Shown here piece by piece: positions 8,905-18,243 of a stretch of 64,000 nt of DNA (within the stretch, counting starts at the first letter, position 1; every line of letters starts with the position of its first letter). The stretch spans positions 62,001 through 126,000 of the forward strand of contig NZ_CANMVL010000010.1 in NCBI RefSeq assembly GCF_947501415.1, in the 5' to 3' direction. Position numbers and translations under genes: made by a program. The notes under the pieces are model-generated. The model did no database searches. It had not been told where the DNA came from and saw only the letters and a list, made by a program, of their open reading frames with translations. Source of the stretch: an uncultured Halomonas sp. (lineage in GTDB: Bacteria; Pseudomonadota; Gammaproteobacteria; Pseudomonadales; Halomonadaceae).

Positions 8905-8934
8905 CGGCGCCGGCGTGTCGAGATGCCGGCGCCG
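8905..8934 (-). terminator. Intercistronic hairpin yajC-secD
   Basis: A 12-bp stem (CGGCGCCGGCGT paired with ATGCCGGCGCCG, one G-T pair) with a 6-nt loop lies just downstream of the yajC stop, before secD. No T-run follows, so partial termination or mRNA 3'-end protection is more likely than full termination. Confidence 0.5.
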
Positions 8935-8947
8935 GGCAGGAGACGGG

Positions 8948-9280
8948 TCAGATGGACTTGATGGTGCCCTTGGGCAGCACGGCGGCAACGGCGTTCTTCT
9001 GCACGTTGACCTGGGTGCCCTCGGCAATCTCCATGGTCAGGAACTCGCTGTCGTCGCTGACCTTGGTGATGCGGCCGAGCATGCCGCCACCGATGACGAT
9101 CTCGTCACCCTTGGCGAGGCCGGCGATAAGCTGCTTGTGCTGCTTGGCACGCTTGGCCTGGGGGCGCCACAGCAGGAAGTAGAAGATGGCAACGAAGCCG
9201 ACCAGCATGACGATCTGGGCGATGCCGCCACCGGCGGGGGCATCCTGGGCGTAGGCCGGGGCGATGAAGAAATCCAGCAT
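8948..9280 (-). CDS. yajC: Preprotein translocase subunit YajC
   Basis: A 110-aa single-pass membrane protein: a short N-terminal periplasmic end, one membrane segment (IVMLVGFVAIFYFLLWRPQAKR) and a small cytosolic domain with GDEIVIGGGMLGRITKV. It binds SecDF in the holo-translocon. Its place between tgt and secD is the usual gammaproteobacterial order. Confidence 0.96.
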   Translation of the reverse strand: MLDFFIAPAYAQDAPAGGGIAQIVMLVGFVAIFYFLLWRPQAKRAKQHKQLIAGLAKGDEIVIGGGMLGRITKVSDDSEFLTMEIAEGTQVNVQKNAVAAVLPKGTIKSI

Positions 9281-9340
9281 TGATTAGGGTCTCCTGATTG
9301 GGGTAGATAAGGGGGACTGTCTCGCTCGGGAGGCAGTGAC

Positions 9341-9375
9341 AATCGGTACCGGGCCCTGAAGAACCGGTACCGGTT
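9341..9375 (-). terminator. Intercistronic hairpin tgt-yajC
   Basis: AATCGGTACCGG pairs with CCGGTACCGGTT (one G-T pair) across an 11-nt loop in the 99-bp gap between tgt and yajC. It has no T-run. Together with the hairpins after queA and yajC, it punctuates the operon and may set the relative amounts of tRNA-modification and Sec proteins. Confidence 0.5.
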
Positions 9376-9379
9376 GCCG

Positions 9380-10555
<1,176 letters not shown>

Positions 10556-10566
10556 TCAGGCAAGGC

Positions 10567-10625
10567 AAACGCTGTCGAGGAACACGGAGTTTACTGGTGT
10601 AAATGAGTGCTTCAAGACAGCGTTT
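10567..10625. repeat. Imperfect 59-bp palindrome between queA and tgt
   Basis: The outer arms AAACGCTGTC and GACAGCGTTT are perfect complements. The inside also folds on itself: GTTTAC pairs with GTAAAT across a TGGT loop, and GAACAC roughly matches GTGCTTC. The whole unit forms one long stem-loop, 18 bp from the queA stop. Size and form resemble dispersed palindromic intergenic elements or a small MITE. No second copy was noticed in this window. Confidence 0.6.
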
Positions 10626-10643
10626 AACGCAGCATGGCCGAAC

Positions 10644-11684
10644 TCAGGGGGTCTTGCGGGTCAGGAACATGGCATCGCCATAGCTAAAGAAGGCGTAGCG
10701 CTCGGTGACCGCCTCGCGGTAGGCGGCGAGGGTGGTGTCGTAGCCGGCGAAGGAGGCCACCAGCATCAGCAGAGTGGACTCCGGCAGGTGGAAGTTGGTG
10801 ATCAGGGCATCGACGCAGCGCCATTCGTAGCCCGGATAGATAAAGATATCGGTCTCGCCGCGATAGGGGGCGATCTCGCCATCCGTGCTCTTGGCGCAGG
10901 CACTCTCCAGGCAGCGTACGCTGGTGGTGCCCACGGCGATGACGCGGCGGCCGGACGCGCGGGCGGCCTCTACCTTGGCGCAGGTCTCCTCGCTCACCTC
11001 CAGCCACTCGCTGTGCATCTGGTGTTCGCGGATATCATCGACGCGTACCGGCTGGAAGGTGCCGGCCCCGACGTGAAGGGTGACGAAGGCGCGCTCGATA
11101 CCCTTTTCGGCCAGCCGCTCGAGCAGGGGCTCGTCGAAGTGCAGCCCCGCGGTGGGAGCGGCGACTGCGCCATCGCGTCGTGCATAGACGGTCTGGTAGC
11201 GCTCGCGGTCGCTGCGCTCGTCGTCGCGGTCGATATAGGGCGGCAGCGGCATATGGCCATGGCGCTCGAGAAGCTCGATCAGCGGCGTCTCGCCGAGGAA
11301 GCGCAGCTCGAACAGGGCGTCGCGGCGGCCCTCCACCACGGCCCGGACGTCGCCCTCGAAGACCAGCTCGGTGCCGGGCTTGGGTGACTTGCTGGAGCGC
11401 AGGTGGGCCAAGCCGCGGTGAGCGTCCAGGGGGCGCTCGAGCAGCATCTCCACCCTGCCTCCGCTGGCCTTGTGACCATGTAGCCGCGCCGGGATCACCC
11501 GGGTGTCGTTGAATACCAGCAGATCGCCCGGTTCGAGAATCTCGAGCAGATCCGGGAAGCGGCGGTGGGATAGCTCCCCGCTCGGGCCATCCACGCACAG
11601 CAGCCGGCAGTCGGTACGCTGCTCGGAGGGGTAGCGGGCGATAAGCTCGTCGGGAAGCTCGAAATGGAAGTCGGCGCGCTGCAT
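10644..11684 (-). CDS. queA: S-adenosylmethionine:tRNA ribosyltransferase-isomerase
   Basis: A 346-aa enzyme that adds an epoxycyclopentane group from SAM to preQ1-tRNA to give epoxyqueuosine. Family segments: [19 protein letters not shown] at the N-terminus, [35 protein letters not shown]-like [14 protein letters not shown], and [11 protein letters not shown]. The start at 11684 gives the family N-terminus; the open frame continues upstream through the tRNA gene but is not coding there. It is the first gene of the cluster, with its own promoter 37 bp upstream. Confidence 0.96.
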   Translation of the reverse strand: MQRADFHFELPDELIARYPSEQRTDCRLLCVDGPSGELSHRRFPDLLEILEPGDLLVFNDTRVIPARLHGHKASGGRVEMLLERPLDAHRGLAHLRSSKSPKPGTELVFEGDVRAVVEGRRDALFELRFLGETPLIELLERHGHMPLPPYIDRDDERSDRERYQTVYARRDGAVAAPTAGLHFDEPLLERLAEKGIERAFVTLHVGAGTFQPVRVDDIREHQMHSEWLEVSEETCAKVEAARASGRRVIAVGTTSVRCLESACAKSTDGEIAPYRGETDIFIYPGYEWRCVDALITNFHLPESTLLMLVASFAGYDTTLAAYREAVTERYAFFSYGDAMFLTRKTP

Positions 11685-11720
11685 GCGGTTCGGGGTCCGG
11701 TGGTGTCTGGCAAGCCGCCT

Positions 11721-11749
11721 AGGATACCGGCTTGGTCGCTTGAAGTCAG
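11721..11749 (-). promoter_or_regulatory. Candidate sigma-70 promoter for queA
   Basis: On the minus strand CTGACT (-35, 11744-11749) and TATCCT (-10, 11721-11726) are spaced by 17 bp, each with four of six consensus bases. The queA start lies 37 bp downstream of the -10. Confidence 0.5.
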
Positions 11750-11757
11750 GTCCGCGA

Positions 11758-11785
11758 TTGACCTGCGGCCGGGTGCACGTATAAT
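11758..11785 (+). promoter_or_regulatory. Promoter of tRNA-Leu
   Basis: TTGACC (-35, 11758-11763) and a perfect TATAAT (-10, 11780-11785) are 16 bp apart. The tRNA begins 13 bp after the -10, leaving a very short leader. This is the clearest sigma-70 promoter in the window. Confidence 0.85.
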
Positions 11786-11797
11786 GCATCGCGCGTT

Positions 11798-11884
11798 GCC
11801 GGCGTGGCGGAATTGGTAGACGCAGGGGATTCAAAATCCCCCGGGTGCAAGCCCTTGTCGGTTCGAGTCCGACCGCCGGTACCA
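11798..11884 (+). tRNA. tRNA-Leu (anticodon CAA)
   Basis: An 87-nt class II tRNA with encoded CCA. The acceptor stem GCCGGCG/CGCCGGT (ending in a G-T pair) is followed by discriminator A and CCA. The D-loop region is TGGCGGAATTGGTAGACGC, the anticodon stem-loop GGGGATTCAAAATCCCC presents CAA, a short variable arm follows, and the T-arm contains GGTTCGAGTCC. It decodes UUG. It has its own promoter and terminator. Confidence 0.96.
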
Positions 11885-11889
11885 TAATG

Positions 11890-11915
11890 GAACAGCCGCT
11901 TACGAGCGGCTGTTC
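11890..11915 (+). terminator. Terminator of tRNA-Leu
   Basis: A perfect 11-bp stem GAACAGCCGCT/AGCGGCTGTTC closes a TACG tetraloop, starting 6 bp after the CCA end, with GCGTTTCTG downstream. Confidence 0.8.
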
Positions 11916-11979
11916 GCGTTTCTGACCCTCCTCTTTCACCTTGCCTCGCCCTCGTGCAGCGTCCTCCTCTGCGCCGGCA

Positions 11980-12059
11980 CGGCCATTGGGGCTGCGCCGA
12001 CTCGGCCATTGGGGCTGCGCCGACTCGGCCATTGGGGCTGCGCCGACTCGGCCATTGGG
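11980..12059. repeat. 23-bp tandem repeat, about 3.5 copies
   Basis: The unit CGGCCATTGGGGCTGCGCCG plus ACT recurs at 11980, 12003, 12026 and 12049, with the last copy cut after 11 bases. The full copies are identical to each other. It lies between the tRNA terminator and the end of the DUF1206 gene; it is not coding and its period is not a multiple of three. A poor partial unit precedes it. Confidence 0.92.
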
Positions 12060-12105
12060 TGCTGAGTAGCGTTCACACCCACTCCCCGAGCCGGGCGTGC
12101 ATGAA

Positions 12106-12930
12106 TCAGTCGACACTGGTATCCCGAAAGGCGGCGTTGATCAGGCAGTAGAGGCCGTAGCTGAACAGGCCGAGGGCCACCACGCCGAGCAGCCAGGGGC
12201 CGAAGGGGCGGGCAGCCAGCGCCGTTAGCGCGCCCCCGAGACCCTGGGCCTGACTGGGGTCGGTCTGCCAGGCCGACAGGCACAGGAACAGGCCGATGAT
12301 CATGAAGACCACACCCCGTGCCAGGAGGCCCCAGCGGGTAATGCCCTCGAAGAAGCGGCGTTGGCCGGTCGACATCTGGCGATGATGCCAGTTGTCGAGG
12401 TAGCTTCGAGTGATGGCTCGCCATAGCTGGCGCAGGCCCACTCCCAGGAATACCAGGCCGACACAGAAGACCAGAATGACGCCTCCCTGGTGACTCATCA
12501 GCAGGGCCGTACGGTCCTGGGCGGCGGCTTCACCCGATGACATCGCCGCATTGAGCAGCAGGTCGATGCAGTACACCCCGAGGCTGGCGTGGGTCAGGCT
12601 GCTGATCGTGAAACCCAGGCGCGTGACGATACCCTTGGGTCCGCGGCCAGCGTCCTCGCTGTCCAGCAGGGCCTGCAGCAGCCGCCAGAGCGCATAGGCG
12701 AACAGTCCGGCGCCGAGCAGTCCCACCAGGGTGTCCCCGAATGGGCGCTGTATCAGTTGGTTGATGGACTCCTTGGTGCCCGCATGCTCACCTCCCAGGC
12801 CGGCTGCGGCCATCACGGCCAGGCCCCCGATCAACAGGTAGACGACCCCCTTGGCGATATAGCCGATGCGCGCCGCCACGGAGAGGCTCCGCTTGAGATG
12901 CTTCTTGGGGTGAGAGCTGGGAGGTGTCAT
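12106..12930 (-). CDS. DUF1206 membrane protein
   Basis: A 274-aa membrane protein with three internal repeats, each of two hydrophobic helices, opening at [38 protein letters not shown] and [19 protein letters not shown]. This triple arrangement defines DUF1206. Function is unknown in the family. The ATG has GGAG upstream. It follows exoD with a 25-bp gap on the same strand, so the two are probably in one operon. Confidence 0.82.
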   Translation of the reverse strand: MTPPSSHPKKHLKRSLSVAARIGYIAKGVVYLLIGGLAVMAAAGLGGEHAGTKESINQLIQRPFGDTLVGLLGAGLFAYALWRLLQALLDSEDAGRGPKGIVTRLGFTISSLTHASLGVYCIDLLLNAAMSSGEAAAQDRTALLMSHQGGVILVFCVGLVFLGVGLRQLWRAITRSYLDNWHHRQMSTGQRRFFEGITRWGLLARGVVFMIIGLFLCLSAWQTDPSQAQGLGGALTALAARPFGPWLLGVVALGLFSYGLYCLINAAFRDTSVD

Positions 12931-12955
12931 GGGGACTCCGTATCGCAGGTGTGAA

Positions 12956-13549
12956 TCAGGCCAGGCTGAGGACGACCACGGCCAGGGTACCACCGGTGAG
13001 CAGGTAGCCCGCCAGGGCGAAGAGGCCATCGTCGGCGAGCAGGGCCAGGCCGAACAGGGTCAGCGCGAGGCCGGCGCCGTTGGCACTGAAGGGGATGAAC
13101 TCCATGGGCGGCATGGCCAGCGCAATCACCAGGCAGACCACGGCCACGACAACATGGGCCGGGGGGCGGGTCAACGCGGTCAGGCGCTGATGCAGAAGCC
13201 GATCCGTCCAGCTGGCGGGGCGTTCCAGCCAGCCCAGCAGGCGATGAAAGCGCTCGCGCGAGATGCGGCGCTCCAGCAGCCACTGCGGTAGCCAGATGCG
13301 CCGCCGCCCCAGCAGGAGTTGACCGCCCGCCAGCAACACCAGGCTCGCCATCAGTGTCGGCATGCCCGGGATATCGCCGACCAGGGGAGCCAGCGTTATC
13401 AGGCCGGCGAGCAGCAGGAAGGGGGCGAAACTGCGACGCCCGACCGTCTCCAGAATGGCACCAAGGCTGATGCTGCCTTCATGCTGGCCGGCCTGACTGA
13501 CCCGCGACAGCAGGCCGCTCAGACTGGTGGGCCCGCGCTCAGCGCCCAC
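12956..13549 (-). CDS. ExoD-family membrane protein
   Basis: A 197-aa protein of the exopolysaccharide-synthesis ExoD family. The segments ISLGAILETVGRRSFAPFLL and LAPLVGDIPGMPTLMA are typical, followed by about four membrane helices. Despite the name, the biochemical role is not established; rhizobial exoD mutants are altered in exopolysaccharide and alkaline stress response. It starts at a GTG that overlaps the last 11 bp of a small membrane-protein gene, suggesting coupled translation. Confidence 0.85.
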   Translation of the reverse strand: MGAERGPTSLSGLLSRVSQAGQHEGSISLGAILETVGRRSFAPFLLLAGLITLAPLVGDIPGMPTLMASLVLLAGGQLLLGRRRIWLPQWLLERRISRERFHRLLGWLERPASWTDRLLHQRLTALTRPPAHVVVAVVCLVIALAMPPMEFIPFSANGAGLALTLFGLALLADDGLFALAGYLLTGGTLAVVVLSLA

Positions 13550-13700
13550 GGCGGGTCACCAGCAGCAGGATTCCCAGCAGGATCAGTGCCGGGCCGACGA
13601 AACCGGCCGGGCTGGCGACTTGCCAGCCCACGATGGGAAGCAGGATGCCCAGGCCGATCATCAGCCAGGCGAACGGTCGAACCGACATGACATGTTCCAT
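13539..13700 (-). CDS. Small two-helix membrane protein
   Basis: A 53-codon reading frame (49 if started at the second ATG, 13688). It encodes two hydrophobic helices, FAWLMIGLGILLPIVGWQV and GFVGPALILLGILLLVTRR, joined by a short SPA turn and ending in a basic tail. GGAGA lies 11 bp before the first ATG. It overlaps the exoD start and shares its strand. No named family is recognised. Confidence 0.6.
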   Translation of the reverse strand: MEHVMSVRPFAWLMIGLGILLPIVGWQVASPAGFVGPALILLGILLLVTRRGR

Positions 13701-13787
13701 ACTGAAATGGATCTCCAGTCTAGTCGCTCGTCAGGCAGGCTGCAGCCCGCCATGCGAAGTAGGCTGCGCGCGAATGGACCGGATGAT

Positions 13788-13880
13788 GCAAGGACTGTTG
13801 CGGCGTCGCGGGATGTCGTATGGTGGAGCTTTGCAGTCCTTCGCCCACTCTCGGGTGAAGGACTGTCTTTGTTGGTTTCT
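13788..13880 (+). promoter_or_regulatory. Switch-like leader / terminator upstream of rnk
   Basis: CAGTCCTTC...GCCC (13834-13846) pairs with GGGTGAAGGACTG (13853-13865) into a 13-bp hairpin with a 6-nt loop, followed by TCTTTGTTGGTTTC: a good intrinsic terminator on the plus strand. No plus-strand gene lies upstream of it. A second AAGGACTG at 13790-13797 can pair with the same CAGTCCTT, giving a competing structure. This is the layout of an attenuator in the rnk 5' leader, or a small RNA with its own terminator. No clear promoter was identified. Confidence 0.55.
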
Positions 13881-13924
13881 TGGATAAGCGTTCAATGATC
13901 GTTTATCAGCGTGCAGGAGGTGTC

Positions 13925-14338
13925 ATGCTGTCTCGTCCCCCCATTACCATCAATCGGCTCGATGCCGATCGTCTGCAGCGCCTGATCGATGAGGCCAGCG
14001 ACAAGGACCGCTTCGTGGCCGATGCTCTCGAGGAAGAGCTCGAGCGTGGCGAGGTGGTGGATCCCGAGGAAATTCCAGAGGATGTGGTCAGCATGAACAG
14101 CCGCGTCCAGTTCACCGACATGAAGCGTGGTCGCCAGATGACGCGCACCCTGGTCTACCCCCATTCGATGGGTGAGGTGGAAGATGCCATCTCGGTGATG
14201 GCGCCGGTAGGTGCCGGCCTGATCGGCCAGCGAGTCGGTGACACCATCGACTGGCCGCTGCCCGACGGTGGTCAGGTGCACCTGCGGATAGATGCCGTCC
14301 TGTGGCAGCCCGAGCGCGAGAAGCAGTACCACCGCTGA
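13925..14338 (+). CDS. rnk: Nucleoside diphosphate kinase regulator
   Basis: A 137-aa protein of the Rnk family, which has a short N-terminal coiled-coil arm and a C-terminal FKBP-like GreA/GreB-type domain and binds RNA polymerase. MNSRVQFTDM, RTLVYPHSM and SVMAPVGAGLIGQRVGDTIDW match E. coli Rnk. The start is set by AGGAGG 5 bp before ATG 13925. The upstream leader carries a terminator-like hairpin. The next gene follows within 10 bp, so they may be co-transcribed. Confidence 0.93.
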   Translation: MLSRPPITINRLDADRLQRLIDEASDKDRFVADALEEELERGEVVDPEEIPEDVVSMNSRVQFTDMKRGRQMTRTLVYPHSMGEVEDAISVMAPVGAGLIGQRVGDTIDWPLPDGGQVHLRIDAVLWQPEREKQYHR

Positions 14339-14348
14339 GGTCGCCGCG

Positions 14349-14969
14349 ATGCCTTTCTCCCTATGGCTCTCTCTGGCGGCGGTATGTGCCATGGGAGCCA
14401 TGTCGCCGGGCCCCAGCCTGGCCATGGTCCTGCGCCATACCCTGGGCGGTGGCCGAGCCCCGGGCGTGGTGGCAGGGCTTTCGCATGCCCTGGGCGTCGG
14501 CTTCTATGCACTGCTCACCGTGTGGGGGCTGGGCGCGCTGATCGTGCGTCAGCCGATGCTGTTCCAGATCATTGGCTGGGGTGGGGCGGCATATCTGGCC
14601 TGGCTGGGCATACGAGCGCTGCGAGCCGGACGCAATGGCCCGCTGGAGGCGGGGGTGGTGGCGACCACGCGCCGCCAGGCGGCTCGCGATGGTGTGCTGG
14701 TGGCGCTGGGCAACCCCAAGCTGATCCTGTTCTTCATCGCCCTGCTCAGTCAGTTCATCAGCCCGGGCATGAGCCTGATGGCTCAGGGGGTGATCGTGTT
14801 CACCGCCATGCTGATCGATGGCGGCTGGTACGTGCTGGTGGCCCTGGGGCTCTCGCACTCCCGGGTACTGCCCTGGCTTCAGGCACGAGCCCACTGGATC
14901 AATCGCGCCACCGGCGTCATGCTTCTGGCGCTGGCGGCGCGGGTCGTCGCCGGAGCGCTGCCGGGCTGA
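14349..14969 (+). CDS. LysE/RhtB-family exporter
   Basis: A 206-aa inner-membrane protein with about six helices. The family motif MSPGPSLAMVLRHTLGGGR lies near the N-terminus, and GWGGAAYLAWLGIRALR and VALGNPKLILFFIALL follow. LysE/RhtB proteins export amino acids such as lysine, homoserine or threonine; the substrate cannot be read from the sequence. ATG 14349 is chosen for family length, with GAGG upstream; it begins 10 bp after rnk. Confidence 0.9.
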   Translation: MPFSLWLSLAAVCAMGAMSPGPSLAMVLRHTLGGGRAPGVVAGLSHALGVGFYALLTVWGLGALIVRQPMLFQIIGWGGAAYLAWLGIRALRAGRNGPLEAGVVATTRRQAARDGVLVALGNPKLILFFIALLSQFISPGMSLMAQGVIVFTAMLIDGGWYVLVALGLSHSRVLPWLQARAHWINRATGVMLLALAARVVAGALPG

Positions 14970-14990
14970 ACTCCTAGCCTGGCTGAACGC

Positions 14991-16667
14991 CTAGCCGGGC
15001 AGGCGTGCCAGTATCTCCGCGATTGGAGCTCCCATGGGCAACACGCCATAGGCGGGGCTCGCCTCGCTGCCCAGCCGCGTTCGGCAGAAGGTCTCGCCGA
15101 CCGCATTCGGGGCATGGCGCAGCAGCAATGCCCCCTGCAGGCACTGAGCCAGGCGCTGGACGAGCCAGCGCGCCCGTGGTTCCCGATCCGGCGGCGAGGC
15201 GTCGAGCAGTCGCTCCAGATCAATCAGGGCGGCGTCCAGCTCGCTCTGTTGTCCCCGCGCCGGGGCCAGCTCCTGCCATAGCGCCTCCACCACCTCGGGG
15301 TGGCGTGCAAGCGCCCGGAGCACGTCCAGGCAGATGACGTTGCCCGAGCCCTCCCAGATCGAGTTGACCGGTGCCTCGCGATAGAGGCGCGCCAGCGGTG
15401 CCTCGTCCACATAGCCGATGCCACCCAGGCACTCCATGGCCTCGGCGATGAGCCCGGGCCCCCGCTTGTTGTGCCAGTACTTGGCCAGTGCCGGCATCAG
15501 CCGGGCCAGGGCACGTTCGCTGGCGTCACCCCGGGCCATGCCGTCGAAGGCGCGGGCGGTACGCAGCGAAAGGGCGACACCGGCCTCCACCTCCAGCGCC
15601 ATGTCGGCGATCACCATCCGCATCAGCGGCTGATCGGCCAGCACCCGGCCGAAGACGTGGCGGCCCTGGGCGTGGAGCCAGGCCTCGACCAGGGCCTGGC
15701 GCATCATGCCCACCGGGGCGGTGGCGGCATCCAGGCGGGTCTGCTGTACCATCTCGAGGAGGGTGGCGATGCCGCGATCGGGTGCCCCGATGGGCTCGGC
15801 CCAGGCGCCGTGGTACTCGATCTCAGCCGAGGCATTGGCACGATTGCCGCACTTGTCCTTGAGTCGCTGAATCTCGATGGCGTTGCGTTCACCATCGGGG
15901 GTGAAGCGCGGTACCAGAAAGCAGCCCAGCCCCGCTCCGGTCTGGGCCAGCGTCAGGAAGGCGTCGGACATGGGGGCGCTGCAGAACCACTTGTGGCCGG
16001 TCAGTCGCCAGCCGCCCTCGGCGGGCTCACCCTGAGGAGTGGCGCTGGGCTGGGCATGAGTTGAATTGCTTCTGACATCGCTGCCGCCCTGCTTCTCGGT
16101 CATGGCCATGCCGAAGGTCAGCCCCTGTTTCTGGCTCGCCGGCAGGGCACGAGAATCATAGTGGTTGGCCAGCAGCCCCGGTGCCCAGCGGGCCGCCACG
16201 CCGGGCGAGTGGCGCAGCACCGGCATGGCGGCATGGGTCATGGTTACCGGGCAGCAGAACCCCGGCTCGGCCTGAGTCATCAGATAGAGGGCGGCGACAT
16301 GGGCCTGGTGGCCGCCACGGCCCTCCTGCTGCCAGGCCACGGCGTGCCAGCCGCCCTCGATGGCCAGGCCCATCAGCTGGTGATAGGCCGGGTGGTAGAC
16401 CACCTCATCGAGCCGCCGCCCATGGCGGTCGAAGAGCCTCAGCTCGGGGGGGTGACGGTTGGCCTGCTCACCCAGGTCACGAACGCGCTCGCTGCCGATC
16501 TCGCGCCCCAGCGGGGCCAGATGCTCGGCGACCCAGGGCGGCGCCTCCCGGGCCAGGGCCTCACGTAGAGGAAGGTCATCGATCAGCAGGTCGCGGTCGC
16601 CGCTTGGAGGCGGTTGGTTGGCTACCTCGTGGGTAGTCAGGTGAATACGGGGGGCGTGATCGGGCAT
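14991..16667 (-). CDS. aidB: AidB-like acyl-CoA dehydrogenase
   Basis: A 558-aa flavoprotein of the AidB type, induced in E. coli by alkylation and able to bind DNA and FAD. It aligns by eye along its length: HEVANQPPPSGDRDL, NRHPPELRLFDRHGRRLDEV, PVTMTHAAMPVLR, GMAMTEKQGGSDVRSN, GHKWFCSAPMSDAFL, ECLGGIGYVDEAPLARLYREAPVNSIWEGSGN-type C-terminal core. Protection from alkylating agents is inferred. It converges on the LysE-type gene across a 21-bp gap that includes a 17-bp imperfect duplication (14964-14980 and 14981-14997) running into its stop codon. Confidence 0.92.
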   Translation of the reverse strand: MPDHAPRIHLTTHEVANQPPPSGDRDLLIDDLPLREALAREAPPWVAEHLAPLGREIGSERVRDLGEQANRHPPELRLFDRHGRRLDEVVYHPAYHQLMGLAIEGGWHAVAWQQEGRGGHQAHVAALYLMTQAEPGFCCPVTMTHAAMPVLRHSPGVAARWAPGLLANHYDSRALPASQKQGLTFGMAMTEKQGGSDVRSNSTHAQPSATPQGEPAEGGWRLTGHKWFCSAPMSDAFLTLAQTGAGLGCFLVPRFTPDGERNAIEIQRLKDKCGNRANASAEIEYHGAWAEPIGAPDRGIATLLEMVQQTRLDAATAPVGMMRQALVEAWLHAQGRHVFGRVLADQPLMRMVIADMALEVEAGVALSLRTARAFDGMARGDASERALARLMPALAKYWHNKRGPGLIAEAMECLGGIGYVDEAPLARLYREAPVNSIWEGSGNVICLDVLRALARHPEVVEALWQELAPARGQQSELDAALIDLERLLDASPPDREPRARWLVQRLAQCLQGALLLRHAPNAVGETFCRTRLGSEASPAYGVLPMGAPIAEILARLPG

Positions 16668-16781
16668 GGCGGCTCTCCGCGTCGGCGGCCTAGCTTGAGC
16701 ATGGAAGTCGCAGGGCGCGCGGTCAACGTGACGTCACGCCCGGGACTGGTTAGGCTGAAGGCATTTTTTGGGAGCACAGCC

Positions 16782-17318
16782 ATGATCAATGATTCGCGTC
16801 TGCCGGCGCCGCATATCGCCCGCGAGCGCATCCAGCTGGTGGATTCCCGCAATCGCCCATGCGGCAGTGCCTGGCGCGCCGAGATGCGTCGTTTCCGCTT
16901 CTGGCACCGTGCCACCTATGTGGTGGTATGCAATGCTCGTGGCGAGCTCTGCGTCCAGCGCCGCACCCTGACCAAGGAGGTCTTCCCCGGCGGGCTCGAC
17001 CTGGCCGCCGGTGGCGTGGTGGGGGCCGGGGAGGCGGTTCATCTGGCGGCCCGTCGCGAGCTCGAGGAGGAGCTGGGCATCCACGGTGCGACGCTGATGC
17101 CGGCGGGGGACTTCGTGCATGCCCGGGACGGCAACCATATCTTCGGGAGTCTCTACCTGGTCGAACATGATGGGCCCCTGGCTCTCCAGGCGGAGGAGGT
17201 GGCCGAGGCGTTCTGGCTGCCGCCCGCCGAGGCCCTGGCCCTGGAAGGCATTACCCCGGATACCCGACAGGCCGTTGAGGTTCTGCGTGACGCGGGGCTG
17301 CTGGAGGGCGCTGCATGA
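16782..17318 (+). CDS. Nudix hydrolase (YfcD-like)
   Basis: A 178-aa protein with an intact Nudix box GGVVGAGEAVHLAARRELEE plus ELG (about residues 77-99), which binds divalent metal for hydrolysis of a nucleoside-diphosphate-linked substrate. The N-terminal RERIQLVDSRNRPCGSAWR and FRHRATYV-like segment FWHRATYVVV resemble YfcD and isopentenyl-diphosphate isomerase relatives. The ATG with GGAG upstream gives the family length. Its stop overlaps the moxR start (ATGA), so it heads the moxR-DUF58-tgpA operon. Confidence 0.88.
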   Translation: MINDSRLPAPHIARERIQLVDSRNRPCGSAWRAEMRRFRFWHRATYVVVCNARGELCVQRRTLTKEVFPGGLDLAAGGVVGAGEAVHLAARRELEEELGIHGATLMPAGDFVHARDGNHIFGSLYLVEHDGPLALQAEEVAEAFWLPPAEALALEGITPDTRQAVEVLRDAGLLEGAA

Positions 17319-18241
17319 ATCGGCCCGTGAACCTCACCGACCTGGACGCCGTGACGGCAGCCCTCGAAAGGGTGGTGCTGGGCAAGTCTCGCGAGGTGCG
17401 CCTGGCGCTCTGTTGCCTGCTGTGTCGTGGACATCTGCTGATCGAGGACCTGCCGGGCCTGGGCAAGACTACCCTGGCACAGGCCCTGGCAAGGGTGACC
17501 GGACTGGGCATGCAGCGCCTGCAGTTCACCAGTGACCTGCTGCCTGCCGATGTGCTCGGTGTCTCGGTGTTCGATCCGCGTGAGGCGCGTTTCACCTTCC
17601 ATCCCGGGCCAATCTTCCACGGCGTGGTGCTGGCCGATGAGATCAACCGCGCCACCCCCAAGACCCAGAGCGCTCTGCTCGAGGCCATGGAGGAGGGCAG
17701 GGTGACCGTGGAGGGGGAGACCCGCTCGCTGCCGGACCCCTTCTTCGTCATTGCCACCCAGAACCCCCAGGAGCAGGCGGGTACCTTCGCGCTGCCCGAG
17801 TCTCAGCTCGACCGCTTCCTGATGCGTCTCTCGTTGGGGTACCCCGACGCCCGGGCAGAGCGCGAGATCCTGAGCGGTCGTGCGGGTCGCGAGCATCTGG
17901 CCGAGCTGCCGGCACTGCTGGACGCCGAACGGCTCCGCGCCTGGCAGGCGAAGCTGGCCGATATCCATGTGGCCGAGCCGCTGCTCGACTATGTGCAGGC
18001 GCTGGTTGCCGCCAGCCGCGACCATCCCGAGCTGGCCTGGGGGCTCTCGACTCGCGGCGCCCTGGCGCTGCTTCAGGCGGCGCGAGGGTGGGCATTGCTC
18101 GAGGGGCGTGACCACGTGCTGCCCGAGGATGTGCAGGCGGTATGGGGGCCGGTGGTGGGACATCGCCTGAGCAGCGGTCGGCGGGAGGAGGGCGAGGTCC
18201 TGGCCAACCATCTGTTGGGCCGCGTGGCGGTGATGGGGTAG
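17315..18241 (+). CDS. MoxR-family AAA+ ATPase
   Basis: A 308-aa chaperone-like ATPase. Walker A is EDLPGLGKTTLAQ (about residues 45-57); FTSDLLPADVLGVSVFD and Walker B VVLADEINRATPKTQSALLEAMEE are typical of MoxR, followed by ATQNPQEQAGTFALPESQLDRF. MoxR proteins mature metal- or membrane-associated partners; those next to DUF58 and a transglutaminase form a conserved module. It overlaps the Nudix stop by 4 bp and is 2 bp from the DUF58 gene. Confidence 0.93.
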   Translation: MNRPVNLTDLDAVTAALERVVLGKSREVRLALCCLLCRGHLLIEDLPGLGKTTLAQALARVTGLGMQRLQFTSDLLPADVLGVSVFDPREARFTFHPGPIFHGVVLADEINRATPKTQSALLEAMEEGRVTVEGETRSLPDPFFVIATQNPQEQAGTFALPESQLDRFLMRLSLGYPDARAEREILSGRAGREHLAELPALLDAERLRAWQAKLADIHVAEPLLDYVQALVAASRDHPELAWGLSTRGALALLQAARGWALLEGRDHVLPEDVQAVWGPVVGHRLSSGRREEGEVLANHLLGRVAVMG

Positions 18242-18243
18242 TC

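Noticed and set aside
11980..12059. CRISPR array
   Set aside because: The 23-bp units are head to tail with no spacers and no cas genes are present.
11685..12116. Upstream extension of the queA frame through the tRNA gene
   Set aside because: The extension would read across a tRNA, its promoter and a tandem repeat; family alignment starts at 11684.
11798..12116. tRNA-Leu plus repeats as a genomic-island attachment site
   Set aside because: No integrase, no duplicated tRNA end and no foreign genes follow; neighbours are ordinary chromosomal genes.
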